Of a stretch of DNA of 64,000 nucleotides, positions 56,069 through 64,000 are shown piece by piece. Made by a program: the position numbers and the translations under genes. The first letter of the stretch is position 1, and the number at the start of each line of letters is the position of its first letter. Below the pieces are notes generated by a model. It saw nothing but the letters and a program-made list of their open reading frames with translations. It was not told the origin of the DNA and did no database searches. Source of the stretch: Trabulsiella guamensis ATCC 49490 (GTDB taxonomy: Bacteria; Pseudomonadota; Gammaproteobacteria; Enterobacterales; Enterobacteriaceae); NCBI RefSeq assembly GCF_000734965.1, contig NZ_JMTB01000039.1:1-64000 (forward strand), written 5' to 3'.

Positions 56069-56716
56069 ATGCGGCAATTGACCATGTCTGAAAATACCAT
56101 GCCGAAAACTTCTTATAGAAATCACCGGGTTGAGCGATTCAGCTCAAGACAAACCACCAGACCGCGTAACGATAACTCGCCGAAGCGCGTCATTCTGTTC
56201 AATAAACCTTACGATGTGTTGCCGCAGTTTACTGACGATGCCGGACGCCGCACGCTGAAAGACTATATCGACGTGCAGGGCGTGTACGCCGCCGGGCGAC
56301 TCGACCGCGACAGCGAAGGCCTGCTGGTACTGACCAACGACGGGGCGTTGCAGGCGCAACTGACTCAGCCAGGTAAGCGTACGGGCAAGATTTACTACGT
56401 GCAGGTCGAAGGCGAGCCGACAGACGAGGCGATCAACGCTCTGCGCACTGGCGTCACGCTGAACGATGGTTCCACCCTGCCTGCGGGTATTGAACGGGTG
56501 GCGGAACCCGACTGGTTGTGGCCGCGTAATCCGCCCATTCGCGAGCGCAAATCGATTCCCACCTGCTGGCTGAAGGTCACTCTGTATGAAGGGCGCAATC
56601 GTCAGGTGCGCCGTATGACCGCTCATGTGGGGTTTCCCACCCTGCGCTTAATTCGCTATGCGATGGGCAATTACACACTCGACAATCTCGCCAGTGGTGA
56701 ATGGCGGGACGCATAA
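56069..56716 (+). CDS. rluE: 23S rRNA pseudouridine synthase E
   Basis: RluE modifies U2457 of 23S rRNA. The catalytic aspartate is in [19 protein letters not shown] near residue 75, and the [18 protein letters not shown] and [24 protein letters not shown] blocks of the RsuA family follow. Its 215 residues match E. coli, where it also diverges from icd and precedes nudJ. MSENTM six codons in is an alternative start. Confidence 0.95.
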   Translation: MRQLTMSENTMPKTSYRNHRVERFSSRQTTRPRNDNSPKRVILFNKPYDVLPQFTDDAGRRTLKDYIDVQGVYAAGRLDRDSEGLLVLTNDGALQAQLTQPGKRTGKIYYVQVEGEPTDEAINALRTGVTLNDGSTLPAGIERVAEPDWLWPRNPPIRERKSIPTCWLKVTLYEGRNRQVRRMTAHVGFPTLRLIRYAMGNYTLDNLASGEWRDA

Positions 56717-56730
56717 ATAAAGGAGTCCGG

Positions 56731-57192
56731 ATGTTTAAGCCACACGTAACCGTCGCCTGCGTGGTGCATGCCAGAGGCAAATTTCTGGTCGTCGAAGAGA
56801 CGATTAATGCCAAGGCGCTGTGGAACCAGCCTGCCGGGCACCTTGAAGCGGATGAAACCCTGGTGCAGGCCGCTGAACGCGAGTTGTGGGAAGAGACCGG
56901 AATTCGCGCCACGCCACAGCATTTCATTCGCATGCATCAGTGGCTGGCACCGGACAAAACCCCCTTTCTGCGCTTTCTGTTTGCTATCGACCTTAACGAT
57001 ACGTGCGCGACTGAACCGCACGACAGTGATATCGATCGCTGCCTGTGGCTGACCGCAGAAGAGATCCTCAACGCGAAAAACCTGCGTTCTGCGCTGGTTG
57101 CCGAAAGCATCCGTTGCTGGCAGAGCGGTGAGCGTCACCCGTTGTCACTGGTCGGAGAATTTAACTGGCCGTTTACAGAGGGTGTCAAGTGA
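56731..57192 (+). CDS. nudJ: Nudix phosphatase NudJ
   Basis: A 153-residue Nudix hydrolase (HMP-PP/thiamine pyrophosphate phosphatase activity in E. coli). The Nudix box is [23 protein letters not shown], near residues 37-59. The ATG at 56731 follows AAGGAGTCCGG, giving exactly the K-12 length. It is in an operon between rluE and mnmA, with 14 bases from the rluE stop. Confidence 0.96.
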   Translation: MFKPHVTVACVVHARGKFLVVEETINAKALWNQPAGHLEADETLVQAAERELWEETGIRATPQHFIRMHQWLAPDKTPFLRFLFAIDLNDTCATEPHDSDIDRCLWLTAEEILNAKNLRSALVAESIRCWQSGERHPLSLVGEFNWPFTEGVK

Positions 57193-57244
57193 GGGGGCGC
57201 GTGCTAGAATACGCCGCCTTGAAGTTCAATGTCGTGAGTATTCC

Positions 57245-58357
57245 ATGTCAGATAACAGCCAGAAAAAAGTGATCGTCGGCATGTCCGGCGGTGTCGATTC
57301 CTCCGTTTCCGCGTACCTGTTACAACAACAGGGCTATAAAGTGGAAGGCCTGTTCATGAAGAACTGGGAGGAAGACGATGGCGAGGAATACTGCACCGCT
57401 GCCGCGGATCTGGCCGATGCCCAGGCGGTCTGCGACAAACTCGGTATTGAACTGCACACCGTAAACTTTGCCGCAGAATACTGGGACAACGTATTCGAAC
57501 ATTTCCTGGCGGAATATAAAGCCGGGCGCACGCCGAATCCGGATATTCTGTGTAATAAAGAAATCAAATTTAAAGCCTTCCTCGAATTTGCCGCTGAAGA
57601 CCTCGGTGCGGATTATATCGCCACCGGGCATTACGTGCGCCGTGCCGACGTTGACGGCAAAAGCCGCCTGCTGCGTGGGCTTGACGGCAACAAAGACCAG
57701 AGCTATTTCCTCTATACCCTCGGCCATGAGCAAATCGCCCAGAGCCTGTTTCCGGTAGGTGAACTGGAAAAACCCCAGGTGCGTAAAATTGCCGAAGATC
57801 TGGGGCTTATCACTGCGAAGAAAAAAGACTCCACCGGTATCTGCTTTATCGGTGAGCGCAAATTCCGTGAGTTCCTGGGCCGCTACCTGCCTGCACAGCC
57901 GGGTAAAATTATCACCGTTGACGGCGATGAGATTGGCGAACATCAGGGTCTGATGTACCACACGCTCGGCCAGCGCAAAGGACTCGGCATCGGCGGCACC
58001 AAAGAAGGGACCGAAGATCCGTGGTATGTGGTCGATAAAGACGTTGAAAATAACCTGCTGGTGGTGGCGCAAGGGCATGACCACCCTCGCCTGATGTCCG
58101 TCGGGCTGATTGCCCAGCAGTTGCACTGGGTTGACCGCCTGCCATTTACGGGCACGCTACGCTGCACCGTCAAAACCCGCTATCGTCAGACTGACATCCC
58201 CTGCACCATTACCGCGCTGGATGACGATCGCATCGACGTCCGTTTTGACGAGCCAGTCGCCGCCGTGACGCCAGGACAGTCCGCAGTCTTTTACAGCGGC
58301 GAGGTCTGCCTCGGCGGCGGTATTATCGAGCAGCGTCTGCCGCTGCCTGTTGAATAA
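57245..58357 (+). CDS. mnmA: tRNA-specific 2-thiouridylase MnmA
   Basis: MnmA adds sulfur to U34 of tRNA Lys, Glu and Gln using persulfide from the Tus relay. The PP-loop GMSGGVDSS starts at residue 12; the catalytic cysteines lie in [12 protein letters not shown] (near residue 103) and [16 protein letters not shown] (near 199). The start MSDNSQKKV is chosen (ATG at 57245); the frame extends 49 codons into nudJ, which is a shadow. Its 370 residues fit the family. hflD follows 27 bases later. Confidence 0.97.
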   Translation: MSDNSQKKVIVGMSGGVDSSVSAYLLQQQGYKVEGLFMKNWEEDDGEEYCTAAADLADAQAVCDKLGIELHTVNFAAEYWDNVFEHFLAEYKAGRTPNPDILCNKEIKFKAFLEFAAEDLGADYIATGHYVRRADVDGKSRLLRGLDGNKDQSYFLYTLGHEQIAQSLFPVGELEKPQVRKIAEDLGLITAKKKDSTGICFIGERKFREFLGRYLPAQPGKIITVDGDEIGEHQGLMYHTLGQRKGLGIGGTKEGTEDPWYVVDKDVENNLLVVAQGHDHPRLMSVGLIAQQLHWVDRLPFTGTLRCTVKTRYRQTDIPCTITALDDDRIDVRFDEPVAAVTPGQSAVFYSGEVCLGGGIIEQRLPLPVE

Positions 58358-58384
58358 GCCAATTGCGCACAGAAAGGAGCAAGT

Positions 58385-59026
58385 GTGGCGAAGAATTATT
58401 ATGACATCACGCTGGCGCTGGCAGGGATCTGCCAGTCAGCCCGACTGGTGCAACAACTGGCACATCAGGGGCATTGTGATAGCGATGCCCTGCACGTTTC
58501 GCTGAACAGCATTATTGATATGAACCCGGCGTCAACGTTGGGCGTTTTTGGCGGCAGCGAAGCCAATCTTCGTACCGGGCTGGAAACCCTGTTGGGCGTT
58601 CTGAACGCCAGCAGCCGTCAGGGGCTTAATGCCGAGCTGACCCGCTATACCCTCAGCCTGATGGTGCTTGAGCGTAAACTGGCTGCCAGCAAAGGGGCGA
58701 TGGATACGCTGGGTAACCGCATCGCCGGGCTGCAACGCCAGCTTGACCATTTTGACTTACAATCTGAAACGCTGCTCAGCGCGATGGCCGGCATCTATGT
58801 TGATGTCATTAGCCCGCTGGGCCCGCGCATTCAGGTCACTGGCTCGCCCGCCGTCCTGCAAAGTCCGCAGGTACAGGCCAAAGTGCGCGCTTCGCTGCTC
58901 GCCGGTATCCGTGCCGCCGTGCTGTGGCATCAGGTCGGCGGTAGCCGACTGCAACTCATGTTTTCCCGTAAGCGCCTGTCTATACAGGCGAAACAAATTC
59001 TCGCTCATTTAACTCCGGAGTTGTGA
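58385..59026 (+). CDS. hflD: HflD, lysogenization regulator
   Basis: A 213-residue mostly helical peripheral membrane protein, first described as a factor that influences phage lambda lysogenization through CII. It starts GTG ([21 protein letters not shown]) with AAAGGAG 6 bases before it. It sits between mnmA and purB, as in E. coli, 3 bases before purB. Confidence 0.95.
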   Translation: MAKNYYDITLALAGICQSARLVQQLAHQGHCDSDALHVSLNSIIDMNPASTLGVFGGSEANLRTGLETLLGVLNASSRQGLNAELTRYTLSLMVLERKLAASKGAMDTLGNRIAGLQRQLDHFDLQSETLLSAMAGIYVDVISPLGPRIQVTGSPAVLQSPQVQAKVRASLLAGIRAAVLWHQVGGSRLQLMFSRKRLSIQAKQILAHLTPEL

Positions 59027-60400
<1,374 letters not shown>

Positions 60401-60409
60401 TCCCTACCC

Positions 60410-60434
60410 CCCTTCTGTCTGCCGGGCAGAAGGG
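60410..60434 (+). terminator. Terminator after purB
   Basis: CCCTTCTG (60410-60417) pairs with CAGAAGGG (60427-60434), followed by TTCTCTCTCC. It separates purB from the phoP promoter. Confidence 0.65.
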
Positions 60435-60446
60435 TTCTCTCTCCCC

Positions 60447-60480
60447 GGTTTAAGCAATGTTTATCCCCATAGCCTCATAA
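60447..60480 (+). promoter_or_regulatory. PhoP box and -10 of the autoregulated phoPQ promoter
   Basis: GGTTTA (60447-60452), a 5-base gap and TGTTTA (60458-60463) match the PhoP box (T/G)GTTTA-N5-(T/G)GTTTA. CATAAT (60475-60480) lies 11 bases after it, the spacing of directly PhoP-activated promoters. phoP starts at 60525, giving a leader of about 40 bases. Confidence 0.88.
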
Positions 60481-60524
60481 TCAGCGTTAAACTAGACACA
60501 TCGCAAATAAAAGGGAGCCAGGCT

Positions 60525-61196
60525 ATGCGCGTACTCGTTGTTGAGGATAACGCCCTGTTACGCCATCACCTCAAAGTACAACTCCAGGAGATGGGGCATC
60601 AGGTGGACGCCGCAGAGGACGCCCGGGAAGCGGATTATTATCTCGGCGAGCACCTTCCTGATATCGCTATTGTTGACCTCGGACTACCTGACGAAGACGG
60701 CCTGTCGCTCATTCGCCGCTGGCGTAGTCACGACGTTTCGTTGCCGGTGCTGGTACTGACCGCACGGGAGGGCTGGCAGGATAAAGTCGAAGTGTTGAGC
60801 GCCGGCGCGGACGACTATGTCACCAAACCCTTTCATATTGAAGAAGTGGCTGCGCGGATCCAGGCGCTGATGCGACGCAATAGCGGGCTGGCGTCACAGG
60901 TGATCTCAATGCCGCCCTTTCAGGTGGATCTGTCGCGTCGCGAGCTGTCGATTAACGACGAACCCATCAGACTGACCGCCTTCGAATACACCATTATGGA
61001 AACGCTGATCCGCAACAGTGGCAAAGTGGTCAGCAAAGATTCGCTGATGCTCCAGCTTTATCCCGATGCGGAATTGCGTGAGAGCCATACCATTGATGTG
61101 CTGATGGGGCGTCTGCGGAAAAAAATCCAGGCACAGTATCCGCACGACGTGATCACCACCGTGCGCGGCCAGGGTTATCTGTTCGAACTCCGCTGA
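60525..61196 (+). CDS. phoP: Response regulator PhoP
   Basis: A 223-residue OmpR-type response regulator that controls Mg2+ adaptation, lipid A modification and antimicrobial peptide resistance. The acidic pocket is VVEDN at residues 6-10, the phospho-acceptor Asp51 is in [11 protein letters not shown], and the switch Lys is in [12 protein letters not shown]. The C-terminal winged helix ends [11 protein letters not shown]. The start MRVLVVEDN is chosen with AAGGGAG upstream; the frame continues back into purB as a shadow. Its stop overlaps the phoQ ATG (TGATG). Confidence 0.98.
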   Translation: MRVLVVEDNALLRHHLKVQLQEMGHQVDAAEDAREADYYLGEHLPDIAIVDLGLPDEDGLSLIRRWRSHDVSLPVLVLTAREGWQDKVEVLSAGADDYVTKPFHIEEVAARIQALMRRNSGLASQVISMPPFQVDLSRRELSINDEPIRLTAFEYTIMETLIRNSGKVVSKDSLMLQLYPDAELRESHTIDVLMGRLRKKIQAQYPHDVITTVRGQGYLFELR

Positions 61197-62665
61197 TGTG
61201 TAGACTGTTACGGCATTTTCTGCCGCTCTCCCTGCGCATCCGCTTTTTGCTCGCCACCGCTGCAGTGGTGCTGGTACTGTCGCTGGCGTACGGGATGGTA
61301 GCACTGGTCGGCTACAGCGTTAGCTTTGATAAAACCACCTTCCGACTGCTGCGCGGGGAAAGTAACCTCTTCTATACGCTGGCGAAATGGGAAAATGGCA
61401 AGGTCAGCGTTGAGATGCCCGAAAATCTCAGCCTGCAAAGCCCCACCATGGCGCTGATTTACGATAAGCAGGGCAAACTGTTGTGGACGCAGCAGGACGT
61501 GCCATGGCTGGTCCGGCGCATCAGCCCGGACTGGCTGAAGACCAATGGTTTCCACGAAATTGAAGCGGATATTAACGCCAGTAGCGCACTAATCCGCAGC
61601 GATCATGAAGTCCAGCAGCAGCTTAACGAAATTCGTGAAGATCATGACGATTCCGAAATGACGCACTCGGTGGCGGTGAATATCTACCCGGCCACCGACC
61701 GCATGCCGGAACTGACGATTGTGGTGGTCGATACCATCCCTATCGAACTTAAGCGTTCGTACATGGTGTGGAGCTGGTTTGTGTACGTGCTTGCCGCCAA
61801 CCTGTTGCTGGTGATCCCGCTGTTGTGGCTGGCGGCGTGGTGGAGCCTGCGACCCATCGAAGCGCTGGCACGTGAAGTGCGCGAGCTGGAAGAACATCAC
61901 CGGGAAGCGCTCAACCCGGAAACCACCCGCGAGCTTACCAGCCTGGTGCAGAACCTGAACCGCCTGCTGAAAAGCGAGCGCGAGCGTTATGACAAATACC
62001 GCACCACACTGACCGATCTGACCCACAGCCTGAAAACGCCGCTGGCCGTTTTGCAAAGTACGCTGAGGTCGTTGCGCAGTGATAAAATGACGGTGAACGA
62101 GGCCGAGCCGCTCATGCTCGAGCAAATCAGCCGCATCTCACAGCAGATTGGTTATTTTCTTCATCGCGCCAGCATGCGCGGCGGCACAGGGATCCTCAGC
62201 CGTGAACTGCACCCTGTGGCACCGCTGCTGGATAACCTCACCTCGGCGCTCAATAAGGTTTACCAGCGCAAAGGGGTGAACATCTCACTCGATATCTCAC
62301 CCGAAACCAGCTTTGTCGGCGAGAAGAATGACTTTATGGAAGTGATGGGCAACGTACTGGATAACGCCTGTAAATACTGCCTTGAGTTCGTTGAGGTCTC
62401 GGCACGCCAGACGGACGATCATCTGCATATCATTGTGGAAGACGATGGTCCCGGTATTCCACGCAGCAAGCGTACGCTGGTGTTTGACCGCGGTCAGCGC
62501 GCAGACACACTCCGCCCCGGTCAGGGCGTCGGGCTTTCTGTGGCCCGTGAAATCACCGAACAGTACGAAGGCAGTATCAGCGCGGGCGACAGCCTGCTGG
62601 GCGGTGCACGCATGGAAGTGATTTTCGGTCGCCAGCACAGCGGAAGCAAAGAAACATCCGTATGA
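61196..62665 (+). CDS. phoQ: Sensor histidine kinase PhoQ
   Basis: A 489-residue sensor of low Mg2+, acid pH and cationic peptides. TM1 ([23 protein letters not shown]) and TM2 ([24 protein letters not shown]) bracket the periplasmic sensor with its acidic cluster, here [11 protein letters not shown] (K-12 has EVREDDDDAEM). His277 is in [14 protein letters not shown], and the ATP-binding boxes are [17 protein letters not shown] and GQGVGLSV. In the acidic cluster one Asp is replaced by His, a small difference that could alter divalent-cation sensing. Translation is coupled to phoP. Confidence 0.97.
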   Translation: MCRLLRHFLPLSLRIRFLLATAAVVLVLSLAYGMVALVGYSVSFDKTTFRLLRGESNLFYTLAKWENGKVSVEMPENLSLQSPTMALIYDKQGKLLWTQQDVPWLVRRISPDWLKTNGFHEIEADINASSALIRSDHEVQQQLNEIREDHDDSEMTHSVAVNIYPATDRMPELTIVVVDTIPIELKRSYMVWSWFVYVLAANLLLVIPLLWLAAWWSLRPIEALAREVRELEEHHREALNPETTRELTSLVQNLNRLLKSERERYDKYRTTLTDLTHSLKTPLAVLQSTLRSLRSDKMTVNEAEPLMLEQISRISQQIGYFLHRASMRGGTGILSRELHPVAPLLDNLTSALNKVYQRKGVNISLDISPETSFVGEKNDFMEVMGNVLDNACKYCLEFVEVSARQTDDHLHIIVEDDGPGIPRSKRTLVFDRGQRADTLRPGQGVGLSVAREITEQYEGSISAGDSLLGGARMEVIFGRQHSGSKETSV

Positions 62666-62747
62666 CATAAATTTAACGGCGCCTGCATCGTTCTGCAGCA
62701 GGTTCCGTTATAATCCGTCTCAGCTACCTGCCTGCGGAATCATAAAT

Positions 62748-63869
62748 ATGGACTATCACTTAACACTCAACTGGCCCGACTTTATCGAACGCTACTGGCA
62801 AAAACGTCCGGTGGTGTTAAAGCGGGGCATTGCAAATTTTCTCGATCCCATCACCCCTGATGAGCTGGCGGGGCTGGCGATGGAAAGCGAAGTCGACAGT
62901 CGTCTGGTCAGCCATCTCGACGGTAAATGGCAGGTCAGCCATGGTCCGTTCGAGAGCTATGATCACCTCGGTGAAAGCAACTGGTCGCTGCTGGTCCAGG
63001 CGGTTAACAACTGGCATGAACCGACCGCCGCGTTGATGCGCCCTTTCCGCGCCCTGCCTGACTGGCGCATTGACGATCTAATGATCTCCTTCTCCGTGCC
63101 CGGCGGTGGTGTCGGCCCGCATCTCGATCAGTACGATGTTTTTATCATTCAGGGTACCGGACGTCGCCGCTGGCGAGTAGGCGAAAAAGTGCCGATGAAA
63201 CAACATTGCCCGCATCCTGACCTGCTACAGGTAGATCCGTTTGAAGCTATTATCGATGAAGAGATGGAGCCTGGCGACATACTCTACATCCCGCCGGGAT
63301 TCCCGCACGAAGGTTACTCGCTGGAGAATTCGCTGAATTACTCCGTTGGTTTCCGTGCGCCGAGCGGCCGGGAAATGATCAGCGGTTTCGCCGACTACGT
63401 GCTGCAACGCGAACTGGGCAGCCTGCGCTATACCGACCCTGACGTGCCGGGGCGTGATCACCCTGCGGATATTCTGCCGTCAGAGCTTGATCGCCTGCGC
63501 GAGATGATGCTGTCGCTGATTAACCAGCCTGAGCACTTCAATCAGTGGTTCGGTGAATTTATTACCCAGTCCCGCCATGAGCTGGATATCGCACCGCCTG
63601 AGCCGCCCTATCAGCCCGATGAAATCTACGACGCGCTGAAACAAGGCGACAAACTGGTACGTCTCGGCGGGTTGCGCGTACTGCGCGTCGATGGTGAAGT
63701 TTACGTGAATGGCGAGAAGATTGACTCGCCGCACCGCCCGGCGCTGGAAGCGCTGGCGAGTCACATCGTCCTGAACGACACCCACTTTGGCGATGCGCTG
63801 GAGGATCCGCCATTCCTCGCCATGCTCGCCGCGCTGGTCAACAGTGGTTATTGGTTTTTTGAGGATTGA
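62748..63869 (+). CDS. roxA: RoxA, 50S ribosomal protein L16 arginine 3-hydroxylase
   Basis: A 373-residue JmjC-type 2-oxoglutarate/Fe(II) oxygenase (formerly YcfD) that hydroxylates Arg81 of L16. The iron triad is visible: His125 and Asp127 in GPHLDQYDVF and His187 in PPGFPHEGYS. The C-terminal part is the winged-helix dimer domain. It starts 82 bases after phoQ. The length agrees with K-12. Confidence 0.95.
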   Translation: MDYHLTLNWPDFIERYWQKRPVVLKRGIANFLDPITPDELAGLAMESEVDSRLVSHLDGKWQVSHGPFESYDHLGESNWSLLVQAVNNWHEPTAALMRPFRALPDWRIDDLMISFSVPGGGVGPHLDQYDVFIIQGTGRRRWRVGEKVPMKQHCPHPDLLQVDPFEAIIDEEMEPGDILYIPPGFPHEGYSLENSLNYSVGFRAPSGREMISGFADYVLQRELGSLRYTDPDVPGRDHPADILPSELDRLREMMLSLINQPEHFNQWFGEFITQSRHELDIAPPEPPYQPDEIYDALKQGDKLVRLGGLRVLRVDGEVYVNGEKIDSPHRPALEALASHIVLNDTHFGDALEDPPFLAMLAALVNSGYWFFED

Positions 63870-63871
63870 AT

Positions 63872-63900
63872 AAAAACGCCCGTTTTACCGGGCGTTTTTT
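63872..63900. terminator. Bidirectional terminator between roxA and pepT
   Basis: AAAAACGCCCG-TTTTAC-CGGGCGTTTTTT has A- and T-runs on opposite sides of the stem, serving both convergent genes. Confidence 0.9.
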
Positions 63901-63904
63901 ATGC

Positions 63905-64000
63905 TTAATGTTTTGTGGTTAACTCGGCGATTCGCACAATCACCTGCACTGCTTTTTCCATACCTTCCAGGGTCACGAACTCATGCTTACCGTGGTAGTT
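63905..64000 (-). CDS. pepT: Peptidase T, C-terminal fragment (cut by window)
   Basis: On the minus strand the last 31 codons before the TAA at 63905 read [20 protein letters not shown] followed by [11 protein letters not shown]. This is the C-terminus of the tripeptidase PepT, with its conserved HGKHEF histidine. The gene continues beyond 64000. It is the neighbour of roxA in E. coli as well. Confidence 0.9.
   Translation of the reverse strand, partial: NYHGKHEFVTLEGMEKAVQVIVRIAELTTKH

Overview
The window reads as an enterobacterial chromosome, most plausibly Citrobacter or a close relative in the Salmonella/Citrobacter group. Most predicted proteins match, from memory, the length and motifs of Escherichia coli K-12 orthologues. 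The gene order joins two blocks that lie far apart in K-12 (gdhA-gapA-yeaN and icd-purB-phoPQ), as I recall for Salmonella and its relatives. No IS element, prophage, rRNA, complete tRNA or CRISPR array was found.

Layout. 0-30.5 kb is a conserved backbone: ynjD(partial)-ynjE, ynjF, ynjH, gdhA, the ydjA-selD-topB operon, sppA, ansA-pncA, yeaC-msrB, gapA-yeaD, mipA, yeaG-yeaH, yeaK, yoaI, yeaL, nimR/nimT and yeaO. Accessory genes are set into it: a carboxymuconolactone-decarboxylase-like gene overlapping ynjF, a GH18 chitinase between pncA and yeaC, and a DUF1254-DUF1254-outer-membrane-protein cassette where K-12 has yeaE. Two genes survive only as short relics at their K-12 positions: nudG (two internal deletions) and dgcP/yeaP (only the last 40-odd codons). 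The small membrane protein genes yoaI, yoaK and yoaJ are intact.

30.5-54.6 kb is the accessory region. It holds yddE, several small orphan genes, an AraC/SDR pair with a 2H-phosphoesterase-like gene, a DUF2239 gene with a paired operator around its promoter, a 48-aa YHYH-type secreted protein, a membrane-anchored coiled-coil orphan, an OhrR-like MarR regulator divergent from a periplasmic alpha/beta hydrolase with two strong palindromes, LysR/pirin/CadC-like genes, a membrane flavohaem-type reductase, a CigR-family protein, an Hha-family protein and a 2,647-residue autotransporter. The stretch around the last three genes is AT-rich apart from the GC-rich autotransporter body, which suggests horizontal acquisition beside icd, a known phage integration gene in E. 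coli.

54.6-64 kb is backbone again: icd, rluE-nudJ-mnmA-hflD-purB, phoPQ with a clear PhoP box, roxA and the 3' end of pepT. The clearest regulatory signals are a sigma-54 promoter before yeaG, the PhoP box before phoP, the two MarR palindromes at 39.03-39.11 kb and the TACCCGGRTA pair at 36.18-36.24 kb. No single system here can be shown to be new. The best candidates are the DUF2239 autoregulation unit, the DUF1254 cassette and the autotransporter/Hha/CigR cluster.
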